Shown: positions 1 to 8,746, counted from the stretch's first letter. The stretch: DNA of 64,000 nucleotides from Filimonas sp. (GCA_017306865.1 JAFKHH010000014.1:372001-436000), one strand, 5' to 3'. Numbers and translations: made by a program. The notes: generated by a model from the letters alone, not told the origin.

Positions 1-1106
1 TGGGCATTCTTCCCTCAACTCTTTTTTCACTCTCGTTATTAATATTCATTATTTTCTCTTTTTCTTTTAGTAAAAAGATCCACACTGTATGGCAGTTGCT
101 TTCACGCATTGTACCGCAGGCAGATACTTTGTATAAACAACTGGAACAGGTGGAAGTAAATGATTTTAAAAGTGCGCTCATTTCAGAGATTAAACAAAGC
201 ATTCAAAGCGACAATGCAGTTAAGGCTTCAGCGGAGATCAGGGAATTAAAAAATATCCTCGGGCGTTTTGATGCGCGCCTGAATGTATTTGCTTTTTTCT
301 TTTTAAACACATTCCTGTTGTGGGACCTGCGCCAACTGGTATCTCTGAATAATTGGAAAAATAAGAATAAACACGCATTACCTAATTGGTTTGATGCTAT
401 TGCAAAAACAGAATTACTCTCAAGCCTTGCCACGCTATCTTTTAATAATCCGTCATGGATATTTCCTGAAATAGCAGACGAACATTTTACACTTGCAGGA
501 GAAGCAATTGGTCATCCGTTAATACCAGCAGATAAACGGGTTACTAATTCATTTTCTACAGAAGGCATTAGTAAGGTGAGCATTATTACCGGGTCTAATA
601 TGGGTGGCAAAAGTACTTTTCTGCGGAGTGTGGGTGTAAACATTGTATTTGCTTTAATGGGCGCTCCCGTTTGCGCCTCTTCATTTAAAGTATCTGTTGT
701 AAAGCTGATGAGCAGCATGCGTATAGCAGATAATCTTGCAGATAATACTTCTACGTTTTATGCTGAGCTAAAAAAGCTACGCACAATTATAGAATCGGTA
801 AATCAGCATGAGAAAGTGTATATTTTGTTGGATGAAATTCTGCGTGGTACGAACTCTCTCGACAGGCACACCGGCTCCAAAGCCTTGATCAAACAAATGA
901 TCTTACAACAAGCCGTTGCTACGATTGCTACACACGACGTAGAGTTAGCGCAACTGGAACAGGATTTCCCGCATGCAATCAGTAACTATCACTTTGATGT
1001 GCAGGTAACAAACGATGAATTGTACTTTGATTATAAGCTAAAGCCGGGAATTTGTAAGAGCCTGAATGCATCTATATTGATGAAGAAGATAGGGATAGAG
1101 TTATAA
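1..1106 (+). CDS. MutS-family (domain V) ATPase, 5' truncated by window edge
   Basis: The reading frame is open from the left edge, so the gene starts outside the window; a TTG at 96 is probably internal. About 367 residues are visible. They begin with a hydrophobic stretch (LLIFIIFSFSFS), which suggests the membrane-anchored MutS-like proteins common in Bacteroidota rather than canonical MutS. The C-terminal ABC-type ATPase domain has a Walker A (GSNMGGKSTFLRS), the TFYAELKKL segment, a Walker B (ILLDEILRGTNS) and the THD histidine loop. The mismatch-recognition domain is not visible. The family binds and hydrolyses ATP; the DNA substrate of this shorter type is not established. A strong hairpin follows the stop. 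Confidence 0.85.
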   Translation, partial: GILPSTLFSLSLLIFIIFSFSFSKKIHTVWQLLSRIVPQADTLYKQLEQVEVNDFKSALISEIKQSIQSDNAVKASAEIRELKNILGRFDARLNVFAFFFLNTFLLWDLRQLVSLNNWKNKNKHALPNWFDAIAKTELLSSLATLSFNNPSWIFPEIADEHFTLAGEAIGHPLIPADKRVTNSFSTEGISKVSIITGSNMGGKSTFLRSVGVNIVFALMGAPVCASSFKVSVVKLMSSMRIADNLADNTSTFYAELKKLRTIIESVNQHEKVYILLDEILRGTNSLDRHTGSKALIKQMILQQAVATIATHDVELAQLEQDFPHAISNYHFDVQVTNDELYFDYKLKPGICKSLNASILMKKIGIEL

Positions 1107-1129
1107 TTGTTTAATTGTTGGGGTTTATC

Positions 1130-1171
1130 AAAGAGAAAGAGGCTTACTTGTGGTAAGCCTCTTTCTCTTTT
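1130..1171. terminator. Bidirectional intrinsic terminator between mutS-like gene and rseP
   Basis: A perfect 18-bp stem (1130-1147 with 1153-1170) with a 5-nt loop, flanked by A-rich and T-rich sequence, lies between two convergent genes. It can stop transcription from either side. Confidence 0.85.
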
Positions 1172-1209
1172 AATAATATAACAATGTATCAATTGAACAA
1201 TACATCAAT

Positions 1210-2556
1210 TTATTTAAACATCCGCCACACATCTAATCCCAACGCATACACCATTAGGCCAAGTAGTAATACCATACCTATCATCTGTGCATACTCCATT
1301 ACTTTTTCACTTGGCTTGCGGCCTGTTACCATTTCTATAATGCAGAAGAGTGCATGTCCGCCATCGAGTGCCGGTATTGGCATAATGTTCATCAGTGCAA
1401 GTACCAGGGAGAAAAATGCTGTCAGGCTCCAGAAACTTTGCCAGTCCCATACAGAACCAAACATGTTACCTATACTGAAGATACCACCTACAGAATCTTT
1501 CGCTTTTACTTTACCGCTAAAGATTAACTTCAACTGCAACCAGTAAGAGCGCAATGTCTCTTTACATTTCTGGAAACCAGCAGGAAATGATTCAAAGAAA
1601 GAATAGGATGTCTTTTTTACTTCAAAATATTTTTCACTACCAGCATCTGTAGCAATACCAATCATGCTTGTTGGAGGTACTGTCAGCGTTGTAGAAAGTG
1701 TGTCTGTTTTACGCAGGTATTTGATCGTTACCGGTTTATTTTTATTGGAGATAATGGCATTGCGGAACTCATCAAAGAACTGGATAGGTTTTTCATTTAC
1801 CGAAACCACCTTATCACCTTTTTGCAAGCCGGCTTTTTGCGCTACAGAGGTATCGCCCACTTCTCTTATTTCAAATGGCGTACGTAGCTCTATAAAAGAA
1901 ACATCTTTTGCGGCCAGTATTTTTGAAACAAAATCGCCAGGTATAGCAATAGAAACTTTTTGTCCGCCACGTTCTACTTCTACTGTTTTCGCGTTATCCA
2001 AAATAACGGAAAGCTGTGCCATTTTAAATTTATCGTAATACTTGCCATCCACACTTAATAGTTTGTCTCCATCTCTGAAGCCAATGCTTTGTGCCAGCGA
2101 GTCAGCAGACACACCATACGTCATCTTATTGGTAGGGATGTATTCTTCACCCCAATGCCACAGCATCATGGCGTAGATCAGGAAGCCCAGTATCAGGTTT
2201 ACAACCACGCCTGCCGTCATAATAATGAAACGTTGCCAGGCCGGTTTGCTTCTAAACTCGTACGCCTCTGGTGGTTTCTTCATTTGCTCTTTGTCCATGC
2301 TCTCATCGATCATGCCGGCGATCTTTACATAACCACCGAAAGGCACCCACCCGATACCATATTCGGTATCGCCGATTTTTTTCTTCCAAAGGCTAAACCA
2401 GGGATTGAAAAAGAGATAGAATTTTTCTACGCGGCATTTGAACCAGCGTGCAGTAATGTAATGACCAAACTCATGCAGGGTTACGAGTATGGAAAACGAT
2501 AAAATGAACTGTAATGCTTTTATACCAACACTACCCCAATCAATTGCTAATAACAT
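1210..2556 (-). CDS. rseP: RseP-type site-2 zinc metalloprotease (M50)
   Basis: Inner-membrane intramembrane protease that cleaves membrane-anchored regulators such as anti-sigma factors and remnant signal peptides. The zinc-binding HExxH is HEFGH at residues 28-32 inside the first membrane segment. Two PDZ-like regions occupy the middle (one contains GDKLLSVDG, the second GDKVVSVNE). The third zinc ligand motif is MPIPALDGGH near residue 395, followed by C-terminal membrane helices. The 448-residue length matches the family. It lies downstream of dxr on the same strand; rseP and dxr are neighbours in many bacteria. A 255-bp spacer with a large inverted repeat separates the two genes here, so they may not be cotranscribed. 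Confidence 0.93.
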   Translation of the reverse strand: MLLAIDWGSVGIKALQFILSFSILVTLHEFGHYITARWFKCRVEKFYLFFNPWFSLWKKKIGDTEYGIGWVPFGGYVKIAGMIDESMDKEQMKKPPEAYEFRSKPAWQRFIIMTAGVVVNLILGFLIYAMMLWHWGEEYIPTNKMTYGVSADSLAQSIGFRDGDKLLSVDGKYYDKFKMAQLSVILDNAKTVEVERGGQKVSIAIPGDFVSKILAAKDVSFIELRTPFEIREVGDTSVAQKAGLQKGDKVVSVNEKPIQFFDEFRNAIISNKNKPVTIKYLRKTDTLSTTLTVPPTSMIGIATDAGSEKYFEVKKTSYSFFESFPAGFQKCKETLRSYWLQLKLIFSGKVKAKDSVGGIFSIGNMFGSVWDWQSFWSLTAFFSLVLALMNIMPIPALDGGHALFCIIEMVTGRKPSEKVMEYAQMIGMVLLLGLMVYALGLDVWRMFK

Positions 2557-2743
2557 CTATAAATTTTTATTTGTCGGCTTAAGGTTTTATTGTCAGTTGT
2601 GAGTGGTCAATTGTAAATGAAGTATTTTTTACTCACTACTGACTACTCACCATTCACTATAAAAGTTGCGCAATGATACAACTACCGGGCCTCATAAAAA
2701 ATACCGTTCAGCATTTTTAACAGCCCCAAAACCAGGTACAAAA

Positions 2744-2800
2744 TACGAAGTACTAAGTACTAATGGCGTAGACTCCGTACTTAGTACCTTGTACTTCGTA
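2744..2800. repeat. Inverted repeat of GTACTTAGTAC/GTACTTCGTA words, probable dxr terminator
   Basis: Outer arms 2744-2753 and 2791-2800 pair perfectly; inner arms 2750-2760 and 2777-2787 (GTACTAAGTAC with GTACTTAGTAC) offer a second pairing. A run of six T follows on the plus strand and TTTTG on the minus strand. The same vocabulary recurs at 23465-23497 (AAGTACTTAG, CTTTGTACC). The rest of the dxr-rseP spacer (2581-2660) holds TTGTCAGTTGTGAGTGG-like words and nothing else recognisable. Confidence 0.7.
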
Positions 2801-2811
2801 CTTTTTTGTCT

Positions 2812-3966
2812 TTACATCTGTATCAAAGACGCCGCATAATTACGCGCTTCCCCGTCTGTATCGAAGTATTCTTCGAGGGTCGGGTTGGCAATATACTGCA
2901 CTTTGTTGAGCGTACGTTCTATAACTTCTGTAATGTCCAGGAAACCAATGCGGTTGCGCAGGAAGGCAAATACTGCTATTTCGTTGGCCGCATTCAGTAC
3001 GCATGGCGTGTTGCCGCCTTTGTACAATGCGTCGATAGCGAGCGATAGGTTACGGAATGTTTTAGTGTCAGGCTCTTCAAATGTGAGCGTGGATATTTTT
3101 TTAAAATCAAATCGTGGAAACTGGTTAGGTATGCGCTGCGGAAAAGCCAGCGCGTATTGTATCGGCAGCTTCATATCCGGCAGCCCCATCTGGGCTTTAA
3201 TGCTACCATCTTCAAACTGCACCATACTATGAATAATGCTCTGCGGGTGTACCACCACCTGTATCTGCTCCGGCTGCAGGTTAAACAACCAGCGGGCTTC
3301 TATCATCTCCAGACCTTTGTTCATCAGGGTTGCAGAGTCAATAGATATTTTTGCGCCCATGCTCCAGTTAGGATGCTGTAGGGCGTGATCGCGTTTTACA
3401 TTCACCAAAAAATTTGGCTTTTTACCAAGGAAGGGGCCGCCACTTGCAGTAAGAATAATCTTTTCGATCTTATTTCTTCCTTCACCAATAAGGCATTGGA
3501 ATATGGCAGAATGCTCACTGTCCACTGGTATTACAGGCACTTTCTTTTCCAGCGCTTTCTGCATCACAATATCACCCGCTACTACCAACGTTTCCTTGTT
3601 AGCCAGTGCTATTGGCTTTCCATTGTCCAGCGCGCGTAAAGTTGGCTTTAAACCTGCATAGCCTACTATGCCAGCCAGCATGAGGTCATAGCAATCCATA
3701 CCTGCTACCTCGTCCAGCGACGTTTCACCGGCAAATACTTTTACGTGTGTATTAGCCAGGGCGTCTTTTACCTTCTGGTATTTTTTTTCATCTACAATTA
3801 CTACAATGTTGGGGTTGAATTTAAGGGCTTGCGCTATCAGCAAATCTTCATTTGTGTGCGCGGTAAGAATTTCTGCAGAGAACTTGTCAGGATTAGCAGC
3901 TATTACTTCCAATGCCTGCGTTCCTATAGATCCGGTAGAGCCAAATATCGCAATACGTTTGCTCAT
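2812..3966 (-). CDS. dxr: 1-deoxy-D-xylulose 5-phosphate reductoisomerase
   Basis: Cytosolic NADPH- and metal-dependent enzyme that converts DXP to 2-C-methyl-D-erythritol 4-phosphate, the second step of the MEP isoprenoid pathway. The NADPH-binding GSTGSIG is at residues 9-15, ANKETLVVAG follows near residue 120, the metal-binding DSEHSAIFQ (Asp and Glu ligands) near 150, then the HPNWSMGAKISIDSATLMNK substrate-loop region. At 384 residues it is full length. The start is the ATG at 3966, giving MSKRIAIFG. It sits between the GH3-like gene and rseP on the same strand. Confidence 0.96.
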   Translation of the reverse strand: MSKRIAIFGSTGSIGTQALEVIAANPDKFSAEILTAHTNEDLLIAQALKFNPNIVVIVDEKKYQKVKDALANTHVKVFAGETSLDEVAGMDCYDLMLAGIVGYAGLKPTLRALDNGKPIALANKETLVVAGDIVMQKALEKKVPVIPVDSEHSAIFQCLIGEGRNKIEKIILTASGGPFLGKKPNFLVNVKRDHALQHPNWSMGAKISIDSATLMNKGLEMIEARWLFNLQPEQIQVVVHPQSIIHSMVQFEDGSIKAQMGLPDMKLPIQYALAFPQRIPNQFPRFDFKKISTLTFEEPDTKTFRNLSLAIDALYKGGNTPCVLNAANEIAVFAFLRNRIGFLDITEVIERTLNKVQYIANPTLEEYFDTDGEARNYAASLIQM

Positions 3967-4042
3967 TGATATATTAATAATTTGAATTTGAATGTAATAA
4001 TAAAATGACAGTAATACTAGTGTGATCTATCACATCCGTTAC

Positions 4043-5539
4043 TTACTGTACATAGTTTTGAAGGGCATCGGCTATTTTTCTATCGTTGCTCAAACGAGGC
4101 AATTTATTCTGCCCGCCCAGCTTGCCGATAGATTTCATGTAATCAATAAAGCCATTTTTCCTGATCGGTGTAATCTTTAGCGTCTGTAAGATATTGCCAC
4201 TGATCAGGTCATCGTAGTAAACGTTTTTATCCCTGAGGTTAGTATCTACACTTTGTATAAATGCCGCCAGATCAGCGGGTTCATTTTCAAATTCTACAAA
4301 CCATTCGTGGTAGCTTTTACCTTCACCCTGTTGTACCTGTGGCGCTACGGTAAACTCAATGATCTTTATATTCCGCTCGTTTGCCGTCTTCATCAGCGCA
4401 TATTCTACCTCTTCTCCAATCACATGCTCCCCAAAGGCAGAAATAAAATGCTTGGTGCGCCCTGTAACCACCAGGCGGTATGGGTTGGTGCTTACAAACT
4501 TGACCGTATCGCCAATATTATAGCCCCAAAGTCCCGCATTATTATTGATTATCAACGCATAATTCTCTCCTACTTTCACATCACGTAAGCTGAGGCGCGT
4601 TGGCCGCTCATTAAAAATTTCCTGGGCGGGAACAAATTCAAAGAATATGCCTGAATTGGTATTCAGCAATAAACCTTCTGCATTTTGTGAATCCTGGAAG
4701 GCAATAAAGCCCTCTGATGCAGGGAAAGTTTCTATAGAATCTACTTTTCGGCCAATTGTTTCAAACAACTTGGCCCGGTATGGCTCAAAATTTACACCGC
4801 CATACACCATTAGCTGAAAGTTGGTAAACACTTCTTTTACGTATTTACCACCACTTACTTCCCTGATGCGGTCAAAATACATCTGCATCCAGGGTGGAAT
4901 GCCGCTGATAAGCGTCATATCCTGATTAATTGTTTCTTTTACTATACTATCCAGCTTGGTTTCCCAATCTTCAATACAGTTGGTTTCATAGCTAGGTAAC
5001 TGGTTGGTTCTAAGGTATTTTGGTACATGGTGGTTTACAATACCGCTCAGTCGGCCAGTCGGTACACCGCCCACCCTGTCCAGTACAGGGGAACCGCTCA
5101 GGAAGATCATTTTACCATCTGTGAACTGGCTGTTACCTGTCTCTGCTACATAGCAAAGGATCGCATTTCTTGCGCTATCTATATGATTATTAATGGAATC
5201 TTTAGAAATGGGGATGTATTTGACCCCGCTGGTCGTACCGCTGGTTTTGGCAAAATAGAGGGGCTTGCCTTTCCAGAGTATATTTTCCTTGCCTTCTTTC
5301 ACCTTTTCTATGTAAGGCTTCAGTTGCTCATAATCACGTACAGGAACCTGTTTTTTGAAGTCTTCGTAGCCATTTATGCCCTCAAATCCATGATTTTTAC
5401 CAAATTCCGTGTTTTTTGCCGTCTTTACCAGTGATCTCAGGATGCTTTCCTGGTCGTCAACAGCCGTTTCCATCCCCTTTTTCAGCTTACTATATATATA
5501 TCCGGCAAATGGTTTAGCCAGTATGGATTTTACGCTCAT
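4043..5539 (-). CDS. GH3-like acyl-adenylate-forming enzyme
   Basis: Member of the GH3 (auxin-responsive promoter) family within the adenylate-forming superfamily. Plant members conjugate amino acids to acyl groups through an acyl-AMP; the substrate of bacterial members is unknown. The ATP-binding loop is SGTTSGVKYIPIS near residue 105. The motif YGGVNFEPY lies near 265, and WGYNIGDTVKFV followed by VTGRTKHFISAFGEH near 350-375 forms the hinge between large and small domains. At 498 residues it is full length. There is no signal peptide, so it is cytosolic. A promoter box lies 35 bp upstream. The substrate cannot be inferred from the neighbours dxr and rplU. Confidence 0.85.
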   Translation of the reverse strand: MSVKSILAKPFAGYIYSKLKKGMETAVDDQESILRSLVKTAKNTEFGKNHGFEGINGYEDFKKQVPVRDYEQLKPYIEKVKEGKENILWKGKPLYFAKTSGTTSGVKYIPISKDSINNHIDSARNAILCYVAETGNSQFTDGKMIFLSGSPVLDRVGGVPTGRLSGIVNHHVPKYLRTNQLPSYETNCIEDWETKLDSIVKETINQDMTLISGIPPWMQMYFDRIREVSGGKYVKEVFTNFQLMVYGGVNFEPYRAKLFETIGRKVDSIETFPASEGFIAFQDSQNAEGLLLNTNSGIFFEFVPAQEIFNERPTRLSLRDVKVGENYALIINNNAGLWGYNIGDTVKFVSTNPYRLVVTGRTKHFISAFGEHVIGEEVEYALMKTANERNIKIIEFTVAPQVQQGEGKSYHEWFVEFENEPADLAAFIQSVDTNLRDKNVYYDDLISGNILQTLKITPIRKNGFIDYMKSIGKLGGQNKLPRLSNDRKIADALQNYVQ

Positions 5540-5573
5540 GATATACCCTTTATGCTATTTGTAAACAGGCAGA

Positions 5574-5581
5574 CAAAAATA
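5574..5581 (-). promoter_or_regulatory. Promoter -7 box for GH3-like gene
   Basis: Minus-strand TATTTTTG matches the Bacteroidota -7 consensus TAnnTTTG, 35 bp before the start codon at 5539. A TTTTG lies about 22 bp further upstream, slightly beyond ideal spacing for a -33 element. Confidence 0.5.
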
Positions 5582-5681
5582 GGGTTAGTTGTCGGGGATA
5601 GTTCAAAAGAAGTATTTTAATTTTGTTGTGCCCGCAGGAAAAAAAATTAGTAAATCATTTCCTTTTTGTATAGAAAAACCC

Positions 5682-5689
5682 TACCTTTG
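5682..5689 (+). promoter_or_regulatory. Promoter -7 box for rplU-rpmA
   Basis: TACCTTTG matches TAnnTTTG exactly and lies 22 bp upstream of the rplU ATG. The short leader excludes translation from the upstream in-frame codons at 5589-5711. Confidence 0.65.
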
Positions 5690-5711
5690 CCGTCCTAATT
5701 TTGGATTAGTT

Positions 5712-6017
5712 ATGTTAGCAGTTGTAAAAATAGCAGGTCAGCAATTCAAAGTTCAAGCCGGTCAAAGCTTGTACGTTCCTCACCTGCAAGGTAAAACCGG
5801 AGACAAAGTTGAGTTCAACGATGTTCTTTTCGTAGATAACGGCGGTAATATTTCTGCTGGTGCGGCTGTAAAGGCTGTAGTGAAAGCAGAAATTGTGAAT
5901 GACCTTGTAAAAGGTGACACTGTGATTGCCTTTAAAATGAAAAGAAGGAAAGGTTTCCGTAAGAAACACGGTCACAGAACTCATTACACTCAAATCAAAA
6001 TTGAAAGCATCGCTTAA
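5712..6017 (+). CDS. rplU: 50S ribosomal protein L21
   Basis: Structural protein of the large ribosomal subunit that contacts 23S rRNA. The protein reads MLAVVKIAGQQFKVQAGQ at the N terminus and ends with the basic signature FKMKRRKGFRKKHGHR and HYTQIKIESI. From the ATG at 5712 it is 101 residues, the normal L21 length. The frame stays open to 5589, but that extension crosses the promoter box at 5682 and is not needed. It is followed after 39 bp by rpmA, the conserved L21-L27 pair. Confidence 0.96.
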   Translation: MLAVVKIAGQQFKVQAGQSLYVPHLQGKTGDKVEFNDVLFVDNGGNISAGAAVKAVVKAEIVNDLVKGDTVIAFKMKRRKGFRKKHGHRTHYTQIKIESIA

Positions 6018-6056
6018 TTATTTAAGCAGAGTTTATAACATTCAAATCATTGAACC

Positions 6057-6329
6057 ATGGCTCACAAAAAAGGTGAAGGTAGCGTAAAAAACGGTCGCGA
6101 TTCCCAGAGCAAACGCTTAGGGGTTAAAATATACGGTGGTCAGCCAGCCATCTCTGGCAACATTATCGTTCGTCAGCGTGGTACTGAATACCATCCTGGT
6201 AAAAACGTAGGTGTAGGCAGAGACTTTACTTTGTTTGCTTTAACTGATGGCATCGTAGAATTCAGAAAAGGCAGAGACAACAAAACAAAAGTTTCTATAG
6301 TTCCTGCTCCTGCTGAAGCAACTGCATAA
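6057..6329 (+). CDS. rpmA: 50S ribosomal protein L27
   Basis: Large-subunit protein whose N-terminal tail reaches the peptidyl-transferase centre. The start [20 protein letters not shown] and the [18 protein letters not shown] core with HPGKNVG are diagnostic. No cleavable N-terminal extension of the Firmicutes type is present. At 90 residues it is full length. It shares the rplU promoter and ends at the terminator at 6357. Confidence 0.97.
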   Translation: MAHKKGEGSVKNGRDSQSKRLGVKIYGGQPAISGNIIVRQRGTEYHPGKNVGVGRDFTLFALTDGIVEFRKGRDNKTKVSIVPAPAEATA

Positions 6330-6356
6330 ACTCCGTTTATAGTATCTTTTATATAC

Positions 6357-6397
6357 AAAAGCTACAACTCAAGTATTACTTTTGAGTTGTAGCTTTT
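6357..6397 (+). terminator. Terminator of rplU-rpmA
   Basis: A perfect 16-bp stem (6357-6372 with 6382-6397) with a 9-nt loop, ending in TTTT, lies 27 bp after the rpmA stop. Confidence 0.85.
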
Positions 6398-6511
6398 GAT
6401 GTTTATACACATTTTTGGATGGGTTTTAAACACTCATAACAAAAAATTTTGGCATTTTATATAAAGTTTCTATTTTTATCCCATATTTACTAACCATTAA
6501 ATTTCAAAATC

Positions 6512-6652
6512 ATGGCAACAGCAAAAAAAGCTGCTAAAAAAGCTGCTCCTAAAAAAGCCGCTAAAAAAGCTGCTCCTAAGAAAGCTGCTAAAAAAGCTGC
6601 TCCTAAAAAAGCTGCTAAAAAAGCCGCTCCTAAGAAAGCTGCTAAGAAATAA
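6512..6652 (+). CDS. 46-residue Lys/Ala/Pro repeat protein, histone H1-tail-like
   Basis: A short ORF with ATG at 6512 and TAA at 6650 encodes MATAKKAAKK followed by four exact copies of the nonapeptide AAPKKAAKK. Composition is only Lys, Ala and Pro after residue 3, so the protein is extremely basic. It resembles the C-terminal tails of eukaryotic histone H1 and bacterial Hc1- or AlgP-like proteins that bind DNA without sequence specificity. A nucleoid-associated role is inferred from composition alone. It has its own spacer upstream (terminator at 6357-6397) and its own terminator at 6675, so it is a single-gene unit. The underlying 27-bp repeat varies at synonymous AAA/AAG and GCT/GCC positions, which argues that the protein is under selection. 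Confidence 0.8.
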   Translation: MATAKKAAKKAAPKKAAKKAAPKKAAKKAAPKKAAKKAAPKKAAKK

Positions 6653-6674
6653 TTCTTGCAGTATTCAAATAGCT

Positions 6675-6705
6675 AAAGTCCCGGTTCTGCCGGGACTTTT
6701 TTTAT
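6675..6705 (+). terminator. Terminator of the KA-rich gene
   Basis: A 10-bp GC-rich stem (AAAGTCCCGG at 6675-6684 with CCGGGACTTT at 6690-6699), a 5-nt loop and a run of T, 22 bp after the stop codon. Confidence 0.9.
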
Positions 6706-6706
6706 T

Positions 6707-6780
6707 GTTTCACGCAAAGCCGCAAAGATGAACCACAAAGGCGCAAAGACACCAGGGCTCACCAAGAAAATTCCACACTT
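6707..6780. repeat. Copy 1 of TTTCACGCAAAG / GGCGCAAAGACAC dispersed repeat
   Basis: Contains, in order, TGTTTCACGCAAAG, AAGGCGCAAAGACAC and TCACCAAGAA. The same three blocks recur in the same order at 49492-49550; a more degenerate relative is at 39299-39346. Confidence 0.7.
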
Positions 6781-6988
6781 CCCTCTATCTCATAAGAAAG
6801 ACGATTAAACAATGTATCAATAGAACAATTAGTTTTTTCTCTAACCCTTTCTAAAGCGAACGGCAATGAAAGGCTATTTCAATTTTGAAAGCGACCATTC
6901 CCTTCCATTGAAAATTTTCTTCTTCCTTCATTCGAAATTCCCGTTCCTTGTTCGATATTCTTACCTTGCTTCTTCAATCATAACCATT

Positions 6989-8662
6989 ATGACGAACGAA
7001 GCGATAGCAGATAATTTTTCGCTGCTGGCTAAACTGATGGATATCCACGGTGAAAATAGTTTCAAAACAAAATCTTACTCAAGCGCAGCATTTACTATAG
7101 AAAAGCTTCCGGTAGAACTATCAACCCTCCCGGAAGAAAAAATATTCGCGATCAAGGGTATAGGCGAGGCGATCGGGCAAAAGATAATGGTACAGCTTGG
7201 CACAGGCCAGCTACCTCAGTTGACAGAATACATTGCAAATACACCTGCAGGCATTTTACAAATGCTTTCGATCAAAGGCATCGGGCCAAAGAAAATTTCT
7301 ACGATCTGGAAGGAACTGGAAATTGAAACAATAGGCGAGCTATTATATGCCTGTGATGAAAACAGGCTGTTGCTTTACAAAGGCTTTGGTGCTAAGACCC
7401 AGCAGAATATTAAAGAGTCCATAGAATTCTTCCTGAGCAACCAGGGCAGTTACCTGTATGCACAGATTGTGCCTTATGCGCACAAAGCAACAGAAGAGTT
7501 TCAAAAACATTTGCCATCACATAAAATAGCGCTGACAGGTGATTTCCGCAGACACACAGAAACTATCAGCAAACTGGAATGGGTAACTACAGCGAAGGCG
7601 GCAGAGTTGGAAGCTTATACAAATGCGCTGGACCTGCAGGTTGTGGAATCAGGCAATACACAAACGTTGCTGAAAGATTCTCATAACATCAGCCTGCTAT
7701 TTTACCATACAGATGAGGCACATTTTGCATCTACCTTATTTGCAACAAGCAGCAACACTGAATTTTATGATGCCTTTGTGGCTGCTACTTCTTTCTCTAT
7801 GGACAAAGTGTATGCAACAGAGGAAGAAATATTTTCCAGTCATAACATGGCCTTCATACCGCCTTACCTGCGTGAGCGTGCATCGGTAATAACACTGGCG
7901 CAGCAAAACATGTTGCCGGTAGTTATTGTAAAAGAAGATATCAAAGGCATTATACATAGCCATAGTAAATGGAGCGATGGGGCCAACACGGTTGAAGAAA
8001 TGGCGAAAGCCGCACGGGACAAGGGTTTGGAGTATCTTGTACTGAGCGACCACTCTAAATCTGCTTTTTATGCAAATGGCTTATATGAAGAACGCATCAT
8101 CGCGCAGCATGAAGAGATTGATAGTCTAAATGCGAAACTTGCGCCGTTCAAAATATTCAAGAGCATAGAATCGGATATTCTGAATGATGGTAGTCTTGAT
8201 TATGCGCCTTCGGTATTGGCAAGCTTTGATCTTATCATTGCCTCTGTACACTCCAACCTGAAGATGAATGAGGAGAAGGCTATGGCACGCGTTTTAAGGG
8301 CTATAGAGAACCCTTATACCAATATCCTGGGTCATATGACCGGCAGGCTGTTACTGAGCCGTAATGGCTATCCTTTGGACCATAAGAAGATAATAGAAGC
8401 GTGTGCTGCCAATAATGTGGTGATAGAACTGAATGCGCACCCGCGCAGGTTGGATATAGACTGGCGATGGATAGATTATGCGCTGGAAAAAAACGTATTG
8501 ATCTCCATAGATCCTGATGCCCATGCCATCGAAGGCTTTGATGATGTGCAGTATGGCGTACTGGCTGCGCAAAAAGGCGGCCTTACAAAAGCACAGAACC
8601 TGAGTAGTTTCTCTTTAAGCGAATTTGAAGCGTTTGTAAAAGCACAACAAGCGAAAAGATAG
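6989..8662 (+). CDS. PolX-family protein with intact PHP domain and degenerate polymerase palm
   Basis: The 557-residue protein has the architecture of bacterial PolX: N-terminal helix-hairpin-helix DNA-binding region (IKGIGEAIGQKI near residue 50, IKGIGPKKI near 95), a family-X polymerase core, and a C-terminal PHP phosphoesterase. The PHP metal ligands are present: HSHSKWSDG, LSDHS, SIESDIL, SVHSN, NAHPRR and DPDAH. In the palm, the usual GSxRRxxETxxDxD signature is GDFRRHTETISKLEW: both catalytic aspartates are replaced, by Lys and Glu. DNA polymerase activity is therefore unlikely, while PHP 3'-5' exonuclease or AP-site activity may remain. The start is the ATG at 6989 (MTNEAIADN). A 26-bp inverted repeat follows. 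Confidence 0.88.
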   Translation: MTNEAIADNFSLLAKLMDIHGENSFKTKSYSSAAFTIEKLPVELSTLPEEKIFAIKGIGEAIGQKIMVQLGTGQLPQLTEYIANTPAGILQMLSIKGIGPKKISTIWKELEIETIGELLYACDENRLLLYKGFGAKTQQNIKESIEFFLSNQGSYLYAQIVPYAHKATEEFQKHLPSHKIALTGDFRRHTETISKLEWVTTAKAAELEAYTNALDLQVVESGNTQTLLKDSHNISLLFYHTDEAHFASTLFATSSNTEFYDAFVAATSFSMDKVYATEEEIFSSHNMAFIPPYLRERASVITLAQQNMLPVVIVKEDIKGIIHSHSKWSDGANTVEEMAKAARDKGLEYLVLSDHSKSAFYANGLYEERIIAQHEEIDSLNAKLAPFKIFKSIESDILNDGSLDYAPSVLASFDLIIASVHSNLKMNEEKAMARVLRAIENPYTNILGHMTGRLLLSRNGYPLDHKKIIEACAANNVVIELNAHPRRLDIDWRWIDYALEKNVLISIDPDAHAIEGFDDVQYGVLAAQKGGLTKAQNLSSFSLSEFEAFVKAQQAKR

Positions 8663-8666
8663 ATGT

Positions 8667-8743
8667 ATTTGAGATTTGAAATTTCAGATTTGAAATTGCA
8701 CAAAAAGCAATTCATCTCAAATCTGAAATTTCAAATCTCAAAT
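8667..8743. terminator. Inverted-repeat terminator between convergent polX-like and kinase genes
   Basis: A perfect 26-bp stem (8667-8692 with 8718-8743) made of TTTGAAATTTCAGATTTG-type words with a 25-nt loop. It begins 4 bp after the polX-like stop and ends 4 bp before the kinase stop, so it probably serves both genes. Confidence 0.75.
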
Positions 8744-8746
8744 TAG

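Larger units (their letters stand above)
6653..6988. other. Intergenic spacer between KA-rich gene and polX-like gene
   Basis: It contains the terminator at 6675, a CGCAAAG-family repeat (6707-6780) and AATGTATCAATAGAACAATT-type words near 6810. The polX frame is open back to 6866, but no convincing start lies there. No other gene is seen. Confidence 0.6.

Noticed and set aside
4021-4034. TGTGATCTATCACA upstream of dxr as a CRP-type operator
   Set aside because: The half-sites are separated by four rather than six bases and there is only one copy; chance is likely.
5589-5711. N-terminal extension of L21
   Set aside because: It overlaps the promoter box and is not part of the L21 family; the ATG at 5712 gives the standard protein.
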